In this document: positions 54,243 through 64,000 of the stretch, in pieces
Layout of the letters: the number at the start of each line of letters is the position of its first letter
Position numbering within the stretch: position 1 is the first letter of the stretch
Origin: Rheum nobile
Taxonomy: Eukaryota > Streptophyta > Magnoliopsida > Caryophyllales > Polygonaceae
Direction of reading: 5' to 3'
DNA length: 64,000 nucleotides
NCBI GenBank assembly: GCA_027886185.1
Contig: WOAB01000188.1
Coordinates: 3,782,001-3,846,000, forward strand
Program-made: the position numbers and the translations under genes
Notes under the pieces: generated by a model
Databases searched by the model: none
Seen by the model: only the letters and a program-made list of their open reading frames with translations
Told to the model about the DNA's origin: nothing

Positions 54243-54310
54243 GGGTTCATTAAAAAAAATTATAGGGCCGGTTATTTTTATGGAAATACCTTCATCTTTC
54301 ACCTTTCCAC

Positions 54311-54485
54311 TCGTCTCTCTCCCGAACAACAGCGACTCCCATCCAGCAACTAGGGTTTTCTTCCTCCAACTTAAGGTTCTCTCTCTCTCTCCGACTCTCT
54401 CTCTCAGTCGCTCACGAACAGTAGCGACTCCCATCCAGCAGCTAGGGTTTTCTTCCTCCAACTAAAGGTTCTCTCTCTCTCCGAC
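54311..54485. repeat. Twofold tandem repeat of a pyrimidine-rich block, period about 92 bp
   Basis: AGCGACTCCCATCCAGCA starts at 54331 and 54423. Each copy continues CTAGGGTTTTCTTCCTCCAA and a CT-run. It resembles the CT-rich leader plus TAGGGTTT box of plant ribosomal-protein genes, but it lies downstream of the RPL3 fragment. H is inserted at its end. Confidence 0.75.
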
Positions 54486-57038
54486 TGTAACACCCCCAAT
54501 TTATTGTTGGAAATGCCACACGCCAGTGACCCCAGACGTTGATGTCCGATGTCACCCAAGGCTTTAATCGGAACAATTAATCTTAAATAAACATAATAAA
54601 TAACGAAAGGTTAAACAACGGAAGATATTTTTAAATGAAACTCAACCATTTATATTAAAAGATCTCTCATCAAACGAGAGAAGTGTTTTTACAACAGAGT
54701 GAAATTACAGCGGAAGACTTTAAATTACACAGCGGAAGACTTCAATAATAAACTTAATACATGACTAGGTTATAAAAATACATATTAAAGTAATACTTAA
54801 CGACCTTGAAATACCGGCACAGAAATCTACAACTGCAAGTCTCTTCTTCAATTTGTTTACTTCGAGTCTTCGGGAACCAACCACTGATGTGCCGTATAGG
54901 ACGGATGACACCAGCCAACCATGTAAGGAATAAAACCCGGTTGGTTAGTCTAATGAAAGACTATGCAAGGGTGAAAAACAGATGGTTCTAGTGATCGTAA
55001 CCGTTACTATCATTGTCCCTCGAATAATAACCGAAGAAACGATGTATAACCCGGAACTTTCACGGAATGATTAGAATTTAGATATGCACTGAAAAGAAGA
55101 CTCCAAAGGAATTGAGTCTTAAGGGAAAATATATGAAGAGAAGACTCCAATAGATTGAGTCTTACGGAAACGTATGGCAAATGTTCGGGAACATTATAAT
55201 TTTCACACAAGAGTTTTAAAAATGACATGACTATTTGGGTCCACGACCAACCTCACCGCTCAGTGTGAATCCAGATTGGAAAGAGGACTTACTCTAACCG
55301 AAGTCTTGGGCGAGGTTCGAAGTTGTACTTCTCGCCCTAAGGTTCATTAATTATGTGCATAACGGCACTCATCTTATTTAGTGACAAAACGTACATTTAC
55401 GTTATAAGCTTTTATCATATAAATATATCATCTCGATACGAGAGATATCTTGGGAGAGTATCCCGAATGAATTGGCACCAGCTGTGTGCACCTCCCCTAT
55501 ACTCGGATAGGGGACAGTCATGACCAGGGAAAGGGTGTTAGGGAAAAATCCTCCTAAGGACCAAGTTATAAAGAAACGACTAGACCTCGCAAGGTACATA
55601 GCGTTCCTACAAATACTCGTTCTAACTAAATAGTTAAAATCACACAATAATCCACGTCAATACCATTCTGGCAATATAGATATATATATAATAGCGTTGT
55701 TTCTAGCAATATATACAACCTATTATAATATCACTTTTTATTTCACATATGTTCATCAAAATTGTTCCTAACGAAAACAATATTCATCCCATTTAATTAA
55801 CAATTAAAACAATTGATAATTAATAGAATTATGGAATGATAAGCAAGAGCAAACCGTCACTTGCCTTAAGTAGATTCGGCGATGAATCTAGGCGAGACGA
55901 CTACTGTTGATATCATTTCCGGGAGTATGGCCTATGCTTCAGATAGCTCTAGCAAGATTACGAGTCCACATGCGATCCGACAAATAACGGTATAACTGAC
56001 AAATTAATTAATATCACTTAATTCATTTGTCGAACTCAAGTAATTAAATTCAATAAATTTTTATGATTTTAAATCATAAAAATATTGATTGAATTTTCCT
56101 AAAGACAGATACGGATAAAAGTGGGTCGAAATTATACCGCTCGATTGATCTCGGGTTAAATTTGGACAGAAATGAAATTGGGCTTCTCGGCCCAACATAA
56201 GAGCTGGCTAAGGGGGGGGCTCCTTTTTCCTCCCACGAACAACAACTCACAACCGCGAGCGGCACTGAGCTCGACCCCGATGGCGGAGACCGGCGACGGC
56301 GGCGACGAGCTTGGGTTCTCGCTCCCGGACACCTGCGCAGCACCACATCCCTCCTGGCTGCACACGGCGACGACCAAGAACTCCGGCGAGGCTCGCAAAC
56401 TCCGGCGACGTCACGACGAGGCCCCAAAGGCGAAGGCTTCGACTCCCCACGACGACGGCGACGACAACTCGGACGAGGGCCGCCTTGCACCTCCCAAGCA
56501 CAACTTCGGGGCTGCTACAACCACTGGCGGAAGCTCCGGTGACTCCTCGAAAATCCGGTGAGGCTTGAACTTCCGGCGAGCAAGAGAATCGAGAGGGAGA
56601 GAGAGATTGGGATGTGAGTGAAGATGGAGGCTCCCCTCCTTATATAGGGAAAGAAGGCTCCTCCAACCGACAATCCGGCCGGTGCACCTCCCTCCTCCTC
56701 CATTGAAACGACGCCACACGGAAGAAGACGAAGGACACCGCTGGGCATTTTTCCACGATCGCGGTGGGTACTGCCGCGGTCGCGGAATTGCCTTTAACGC
56801 GTCTGTTTGCCCGGGAAAGGCTCTAGCACGGGTTTCAACCCCAAAAAATAAGTATTTGTACACAAACAAATATTCTAAGCTTCTAAAATACATCGAATGT
56901 ATATTCTAAGGCTCAGGGAAATATTACAGAGATTATACGAGTTACAGAAATTCCGAAATTCGCCTAATGTGTCCCGAATAAATGACGAGGGTTTGGAAAA
57001 TTACCCAAATACCTTTACTAAAAATGAAGGGTATTACA
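54486..57038 (-). repeat. H 3' LTR (2553 bp)
   Basis: On the - strand starts TGTAATACCC and ends GGGGGTGTTACA. A TATATAA box (- strand) is at 56640-56646. GC palindromes (CCACGATCGCGG, CTGCCGCGGTCGCGGAA) lie at 56750-56788. The stretch 56200-56570 is rich in CGGCGA words and gives long open frames on both strands that have no recognisable domain. Confidence 0.9.
56640..56646 (-). promoter_or_regulatory. TATA box of the H LTR
   Basis: - strand CCCTATATAAGGAGG, at the same place as the TATAAAAG box in F. Confidence 0.62.
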
Positions 57039-57317
57039 TCACTACCCCCTTAAGAAAAGTTTCGACCCCGAAACTTGGCCGATAACAGCTCAGAGAGCGA
57101 CCTATACTCTAAGATATCCAATCGTATAAGTTTAACCATGTCTAACCCACTTCACACTTTGTAAATTGGTTCATGCATTTCTAGGTTAAGATCCATAAGT
57201 TGGCTCGAGTATTTCTAAGTTAAAACCTATCACCCTTCACAGCTTAAGGAAATTCTATAATTTGCTTACATAAACATCCATTCTACCATACTATCCCTAT
57301 GGTAATATGAGGGTTAT
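57039..57317 (-). promoter_or_regulatory. H 3' end with duplicated PPT cassette
   Basis: A purine tract (- strand CTTTTCTTAAGGGGGTAG, 57042-57058) lies next to the LTR. About 270 bp further in, GAGGGTTATTACA (an LTR-start word on the - strand) is followed by a second tract, TTTTAAGGGGGTAG. The same architecture is present in F (31513-31619) and G (50143-50425). Confidence 0.7.
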
Positions 57318-60300
57318 TACATTACTACCCCCTTAAAATAGTTTTGACCCCGAAACTAGCATCGCTAACTAATGGAATCGGGTTTACTACTAACCTTACT
57401 ACATGAACTTAATATCCTTAACCACTTTATCCTTGACATTGTTCCCAGGAAATCGATCTGTCTCCTCAATCACACCATTATCCCACGTCTCCGTATATTA
57501 CATCTGTAGCAACTCGTAACTACATCCACGAGGTCATAATTATCTTATGATAGTATCCTTCAAAATCATTGCAACCAACTTGCTATACCTTAAGCATGAG
57601 AATACACATTACTCCTTTCACTTTTCCATTTATAACTTCTTTCAGAGTACGTACCTTATCTGCCTTATATTCCATTATCAGATCTTAGTGGTCCTTGAGA
57701 CATCGCATTTCTTAATTCCTTTAAGTGTATGCCCCGCAATTCCATTACTCATCATAATCGGGTTTGACCCTTGTGCCAATTCCAACTTGGTATCCTTTCG
57801 GTAATGGTTTAGCCTATCCCTTAAATCATTCTTTGACCCAAACTTTTAAGATTCCCAAACTTTCTCCAAACATAATCACAACACCTTTATTCCCACGTTC
57901 CTCAAAATGAATCCCATGAGATATTACTCCTATTTCTAACCGCATCAGTCATTTCTATCAGAATCCTTTAATAGCTTTATACGATTAACGCTTGCTACCT
58001 TACTCCTTAGGCGCACATAGACAATTATCTCCACTAAATCCATCAATTTATCAGAATCATCAACATAACCTATTCTTAAACTGTAATCTTTCCTTAAGTT
58101 GATATCCTTAAATAAATTTGGTCTTCGTAACCTAAATCATCAAAATCGAACTATTTCTTCGATCGTGATTCCACTTACATCATACCGCCTACATTCCTTA
58201 CTCTCGCTAGAGCAGATATGATCATCCACAAGATTACCATTTCCTTAATTAGAGTATCCATTATAATCTCCAATATAACTTCACTATATTGCCCTATTCC
58301 TCACAAAGACCTTGATGTCCTCAACTAGAAGAATACAACGTTTTTCTACTAACTTCCTTTCGACAATCCAATCCTCAAGTAGATCCATAGAATTCAACTA
58401 TACCTCAACTTAGTACCTCTACTTGTCATATAGACTTTACATACACGATTCACCTATTTCATTGGTTTACATTAATCACATTTGGCCCTTGTGCCATCTC
58501 TCAACTCAAAATCTTTACGCATGTGATCCCACACTTAATCACACCACGACCTATATCCGATTATCTCAGCATGATCTCACAATCCATTCCACAAGATTAT
58601 ACTCCCGTTTTACTCAAACGTGCCATACGATCACCTTAATAGACGTGGTCAACTTTCCTCAAGTCCAGTCCGTAGACAAAATTACATCCTCTTAAGTTAT
58701 CCCGTACTCTAAATCCTTATAATCTAACACAACCTTTATCATCTGAGTTGCTAATCACCATAATTCCTTAAACGACCAGTTGTTCTCTCACGATTTATTA
58801 TCCCAAATCAAGCATCCATTTGCTTTACTGATATATACTATTTATCCAAGATTAACTTAACGCATTCCATTATCCAAACTTAAACCTTTAAGGTTCCTCA
58901 AATCTGTTTACTCAAAATACCATACTGATGAACAATGCCTTGCCATCAAAATCGATCACTTCACGTCCTAAATCCTTCAATGAGTACATACGAGTAACCT
59001 TTGTTACTTTACTCCTTAAACGCACATACGACAATTTCCCATGCTACACCCCTTTGGTATTGATATCCTCCGAATAACTAGGCCTTACGCCAACCTTTCA
59101 ATTTCAAGTGAGCTATCTCCCAAATCAATCATTTCACGACTTAGCTATCCAAAAAGTTCTATATCCTCGGCCTTATAAACGTCACACTCACTGAAAATCC
59201 ACATATCAACCCTTGTAAATCTCCAAATAGTATGACTCCATATGTCTTGAAGGTACAATTCGCTGACTCGGTTCGTTGGCCCAATTAAATTTAGCCCTAA
59301 AGCTCACTTCTAACTCATAACCTCTAGTTTCCTCAAAACAAGATCGTGATAAATCAATTAGCACAATTGCATCCAATCACTTTATTTTCCCCCAAAACGT
59401 GACATCAAATCGCATTAACAAACATTGATCACTCTACGCCAATCCTTACGTTGTTTCTCTTAAGGAAGCCTCATAACGAACCTCAGATAAATCTTCCAAA
59501 ACAATACATATGACTTCACACCCTTAGCCCTTTTCGAACGTTTAATCCTCTAGGTCCACAATGACCACAAGCTCACTTACAAACTCCATAACCATAATCA
59601 CTTGGTTTCTAACGTTCTACTCGGGATCATAATAGAGTACGGTCTTTCTAGAGAAACGAATCCCTTACAAACTATTTCTTATAAACATTTCCTCTTCTCA
59701 ACAATCTATCCATATAGACGATTACAGCATGACCTCACAACGAGGTATTCTGAGCTTCATGCAGTTCACTCATACGTACTTCTACCAAAACAATTGTTCA
59801 GGGTACACATATGAGAGAGAAAAAAATTCATCCCATAGAGCATTAAACACATACATTTGTTTCCTTTACATTAAGGAATTTTGGTAAAACTCAACTTACG
59901 AGATAACGCTTGTCCGTTCAACGAAGGGAGTAACTAATGCCATACCGATGCGACATTCCCCACGAATAAAGAGAGATTCCTAAGGACGGATCTAAGAATT
60001 CCATAGTGGAGTCGACCCTGGTGTTAACCATGTAGGGAACGAACACCTCGGTTCCATACGTTACCCCTCCTTTGTGAGTCCTGACAGTCCCTATCCACAC
60101 GTGACATAACTGTTTTCGGCACTCACGGAGTCTCGTATGATCGAACAATTTGCCAAAAGTAACGAATTTAGTAATTCCCGAGACAAGGAAACACTTCTTT
60201 ATTATTCAAAACATTACATAAGGCAACTGATAGAAAGTCGAATAGACGGATTACTAAACTATAGAGACTATCGACACAAGTCATCGCTCCTTAATCTAAA

Positions 60301-60319
60301 AAAAAAGCCTTACAAAATA
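57318..60319 (-). other. H noncoding internal spacer, G-poor on the + strand
   Basis: Three kilobases without any recognisable protein. The + strand is A/C/T-rich with few G. Diverged phrases recur, for example CCCTTGTGCCA (57770, 58487), TTACTCCTTA.GCGCACATA-like words (58000, 59012) and CAGCATGA.CTCACAA (58569, 59727). It occupies the place where pol should be. Confidence 0.7.
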
Positions 60320-61092
60320 CTACCACTTGTACAAAACTTCCCTTCCGTCGGGGTGATGTATCACAAAGAGTCGTTGCTCTTGACCCGAAGATTTCATAGG
60401 CGCCTTGCCTTTATCACGAGTAGCAGACTGCCCCAGAACAGATACTTCCGCCCTTGGGTTCTGTCCACTACCAACCTTTGAGGCCTGATTTGCTTGAGTT
60501 GGCCTAAGGCCCTTCTTCCTACAATATGCCTTCATGTGGCCTTCCCTCCCACATTTGTAGCATACCCGCTTCATCTTTTGGCAACTAGGGCTCTTGTGTC
60601 CAGCCTTACCATAGTTGTGGCATTGAATCACGCCCTTACTCCAGCCTGAGCCTTTGGCGAAGCCAGACTGAGTCGTCTTGGTCTTAGTACGATCAGATTT
60701 CTCGAACTTGGTGGGCGACGCCGGCCGCTTGAACAAGCCAACCCTGCAATTCTGTTTCCCACTATTTGCCTTAATCTGTGCCTCCACACTAGCTGCGACT
60801 TGAGGTATGGGGGCCGATTGGGCTTGCGGTATCATCTGGGCCGTTAATACTTCGACCATTAGCCCCACTATCTGTCCAATGATCGTCGCATTTAGCACAA
60901 TCGGGGCAGGAGGTGGAACTCCCCTTGCAGCTTAGGGGTCCGCTTGTCCCTGATAAACATCCTGTCGCAGGGTCGGGTCACTACTACGTGAGCCAGATCC
61001 CGCATCTTCCCCTTGTGGAGTAGCATTTCTCAGCCGAATTCGAGAATCGTTGCTAGGACTTTCGTTAGCTGCTTGGTTGGTGGATCGAGTGT
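60320..61092 (-). pseudogene. H gag remnant with zinc knuckles but no capsid
   Basis: The frame starts MDTRSTNQAANESPSNDSRI (an earlier ATG lies at 61114). An in-frame TAA is at 60932-60934, and the frame continues through a proline-rich part to two CCHC-like knuckles, CHNYGKAGHKSPSC (first-pair Cys replaced by Tyr) and CYKCGREGHMKAYC. It ends …REVLYKW. The capsid segment seen in F (WFSHMERLF...EWW) is missing between the N-terminus and the knuckles. This fits an internal deletion in a non-autonomous element. Confidence 0.84.
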
Positions 61093-61114
61093 CCATCACC
61101 TGTTGATGAACCAT

Positions 61115-61887
61115 AATGTTAGTCTAGAACTTTTCCAACTTGTACATGACACTGAGTCGATTACGTTATGATACGATTTATAAGGGTCCAAACTAATAAC
61201 TCTATATCAGTCTGACTGGTCCACCACCATTAACCGCAGAAACGACCTTCTTCTGACTTACTCGAAAGTGGGAACTCTAGGAGAAATATCAACCTTTAAA
61301 TGACATTAATCCTAAGGAGAAACGATATTCCTAAGAATGGATCTAAGAAATAAGTAACAACTTAAATCTTACAGAAGTTTGAAAATCACTTATTATAAAA
61401 CCATATACCTTTAAACTTTATGCTTTATACCTTTAAACCTTATATATAAAAATAATTATCTATAAAGTTAGTTTCTCAAACTAGTGATACGATTATCACA
61501 AAACTTGTACCAAGACCAAAATCGCACTTTTAAAGTTACGATCATAAACTTATTTTGATTGCGTATAACACGCCTTTTATAACCAACGATAAATAACTTG
61601 AAGTTCACAAATAGCTAAATCATTAGTTTAAATTAAATTACCAGAGTTACTTATACCTTTTTAAATTCAACATTGAAGTTCAAATATATAACTTTTGAAG
61701 TTCAAGAATTTTTGAAGTTCAACTAGCTAAATCATTAGTTTAAATTCCAAGAAATAATTAAAACTTTTAAATTTAACATTTGAATTCTCGAAATTCCTTC
61801 TTAATAGAAAATAGGTTAAAAATAGTTTCGAAATTAATTTTCGAAAATTATCAAACCTAACAATAGGCCAAGAATTTTAAAACCGTT
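61115..61887 (-). other. H untranslated leader
   Basis: AT-rich, no coding frame. Its first 130 bp match the Tekay leader at 21420-21550. Confidence 0.7.
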
Positions 61888-61899
61888 GCTCTGATACCA
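61888..61899 (-). promoter_or_regulatory. H primer binding site (tRNA-iMet)
   Basis: TGGTATCAGAGC on the - strand, 4 bp from the 5' LTR. Confidence 0.92.
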
Positions 61900-61903
61900 T
61901 AAC

Positions 61904-64000
61904 TGTAACACCCCCAATTTATTGTTGGAAATGTCATACGCCAGTGACCTCATACGTTGTTGTCCGATGTCACCCAAGGCTTTAATCGAAACAAATAATC
62001 TTAAATAAACATAATAAATAACAAAAGGTTAAACAGCGGAAGATATTTTTAAATGAAACTCAACCATTTATATTAAAAGATTTCTCATCAAACGAGAGAA
62101 GTGTTTTTACAACAAAGTGAAATTACAGCGGAAGACTTTAAATTACACAGCGAAAGACTTTAAATTACACAGCGGAAGACTTCAAGAATAAACCTAATAC
62201 ATGACTAGGTTATAAAAATACATATTAAAGTAATACTTAACGACCTTGAAATATGGGCACATAAATCTACAACTGCAAGTCTCTTCTTCAATTTGTTTAC
62301 TTCGAGTCTTCGGGAACCAACCACTGATGTGCCGTATAGGACGGATGACACCAACCAACCATATAAGGAATAAAACCCGGTTGATTAGTCTAATGAAAGA
62401 GTATGCAAGGGTGAAAATAGATGGTTCTAGTGATCGTAACCGTTACTATCATTGCCCCTCGAATAATAACCGAAGGAATGATGTATAACCCGGAACTTTC
62501 ACGGATTGATTAGAATTTAGATATGCACTGAAAAGAAGACTCCAAAGGAATTGAGTCTTAAGGGAAAATATATGAAGAGAACACTCCAGTAGATTGAGTC
62601 TTACGGAAACGTATGGCAAATGTTCGGGACATTATAATTTTCACACAAGAGTTTTAAAAATGACTTGACTATTTGGGTCCACGACCAACCTCACCGCTCA
62701 GTGCGAATCCAGATTGGAAAGAAGACTCACTCTAACCGAAGTCTCGGGCGAGGTTCCAAGTTGTACTTCTCGCCCTAAGGTTCATTAATTATGTGCATAA
62801 CGGCACTCATCTTATTTAGTGACAAAACATACATTTACGTTATAAGCTTTTATCATATAAATATATCATCTCGATACGAGAGATATCTTGGGAGAGTATC
62901 CCGAAAGAATTGGCACCAGCTATGTGCACCTCCCCTATACTCGGATAGGGGACAGTCATGACCAGGGAAATGGTGTTAGGGAAAAATCCTCCTAAGCACC
63001 AAGTTATAAAGAAACGACTAGACCTCGCAAGGTACATAGCGTTCCTACAAATACTTGTTCAAACTAAACAGTTAAAATCACACAATAATCCACATCAATA
63101 CCATTCTGGCAATATAGATATATATATAATAGCGTTGTTTCTAGCAATTAATACAACCTATTATAATATCACTTTTATTTCACATACATTTATCAAAATT
63201 ATTCCCAACGAAAACAGTATTCATCCCATTTAATTAACAATTAAAACAATTGATAATTAATAGAATTATGGAATGATAAGCAAGAGCGAACCACCACTTG
63301 CCTTAAGTAGATTCGACGATGAATCTAGGCGAGACGACTACTGTTGATATCCTTTCCGAGAGTATGGCATATGCTTCAGATAGCTCTAGCAAGATTACGA
63401 GTCCACACGCGATCCGACAAATAACGGTATAACTGACAAATTAATTAATATCACTTAATTCATTTGTCGAACTCAAGTAATTAAATTCAATAAATTTTTA
63501 TGATTTTAAATCATAAAAATAATGATTGAATTTTTCTAAAGACAGATACAGATAAAAGTGGGTCAAAATTATACCGCTCGATTGATCTCGGGTTAAATTT
63601 AGACAGAAATGAAATTGGGCTTCTCGGCCCAACATAAGAGCTGGCTAGGGGGGGGGGCTCCTTCTTCCTCCCACGAAAAGCAACTCACAACCGCGAGCGG
63701 CACCGAGCTTGACCCCGATGGAGGAGACCGGCGACGGCGGCGACGAGCTCGGGTTCTCGCTCCCGGACACCTGCGTCGCACCACACCCCTCCTGGCTGCA
63801 CACGGCGGCAACCAAGAACTCCGGCGAGGCTCGCAAACTCCGGCGATGTCACGAAGAGGCCCCAAAGGCGAAGGCTTCGACCCCCCACGACGACGGCGAC
63901 GACAACTCGGACGAGGGTTGCCTTGCACCTCACAAGCACAACTCCGGGGCTGCTACAACCACTGGCGGAAGCTCCGGTGACTCCTCGAAAATCCGGCAAG
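61904..64000 (-). repeat. H 5' LTR, partial
   Basis: Pair of 54486-57038, missing about the last 450 bp (the LTR start on the - strand) because the window ends. It differs by scattered substitutions and by an extra copy of a 28-bp unit near 62130-62180 (TTTAAATTACACAGCG). Confidence 0.9.

Larger units (their letters stand above)
54486..64000 (-). mobile_element. Element H: non-autonomous Tekay-type LTR element (5' LTR cut by the window end)
   Basis: 3' LTR 54486-57038, internal 57039-61903, PBS and 5' LTR from 61904. The LTRs are closely similar over the visible part. The internal region holds only a gag remnant and a long noncoding stretch, with no protease, RT or integrase. The left flank is CCGAC (54481-54485), the expected TSD; the right partner is outside the window. 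Confidence 0.88.

Noticed and set aside
56172..56570. Long overlapping open frames in the H LTR (also 63609-63999)
   Set aside because: They are open on several frames and both strands because the segment is rich in CGGCGA words. No domain or conserved motif was found, so they are not called as genes.

Overview
The window is plant nuclear DNA, almost certainly from a flowering plant and probably a eudicot with a large repeat-rich genome. It is built nearly entirely of nested Ty3/gypsy LTR retrotransposons: LTRs with TG...CA ends, tRNA-iMet or tRNA-Asp-type primer binding sites, polypurine tracts, 5-bp target-site duplications (TSDs), and reading frames with Gag zinc knuckles, protease, RT, RNase H, integrase and chromodomain. 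Two hAT-type DNA elements (8-bp TSDs), a PIF/Harbinger transposase remnant, and intron-bearing fragments of a kinesin-5 gene and a ribosomal protein L3 gene fill the rest. No intact host gene, RNA gene, CRISPR array or bacterial feature was found. Element names used here are A0, A1, B, C, D, E, F, G and H, plus solo LTRs S1 and S2.

Left part (1-22117) is a deep nest. A1 (104-7780, + strand, CRM-like, nearly intact pol, TSD CCAAG) sits in the integrase of A0 (1-10932, Tekay-type chromovirus, + strand). A0 sits in the integrase of E (10933-14801, Athila-type, + strand). E abuts C (14802-19463, - strand, gag-protease element with Athila-like LTR and tRNA-Asp-type PBS, carrying a 413-bp hAT MITE). 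C abuts the leader of D (19464-21280, - strand, CRM-like LTR). D interrupts the gag start of a - strand Tekay copy (21281-22117).

Middle part (22118-50425): the LTR of Tekay copy G (- strand) is split by F (22780-36332, + strand Tekay-type, TSD AAAAC). F has an extra open frame upstream of gag and a decayed full gag-pol, and a 2.4-kb hAT element lies in its 3' LTR. The PPT of G is split by B (37884-50137, - strand Athila derivative, TSD CCCCT). B has gag-protease and an extra late ORF but no RT or integrase, and it carries two solo LTRs: S1 (38601-39656) and S2 (45732-48408).

Right part: 50426-54485 is a non-LTR block with a truncated Harbinger transposase, an approximately 123-bp tandem array, kinesin-5 and RPL3 fragments, and a GC-rich fold-back. 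H (54486 to the window end, - strand) is a non-autonomous Tekay-type element with a gag remnant and 3 kb of G-poor noncoding DNA.

The most unusual signal is a family of short GC-rich palindromes, consensus TTCCGCGAYCGCGGAA. It recurs in LTRs and untranslated parts of both Tekay-type (F, G, H) and Athila-type (E, C) elements. B and A0 carry analogous but different GC-rich motifs. In B and in F the two LTRs of one element differ by exactly one 20-bp motif unit. All clade assignments come from motifs read by eye, without database searches.
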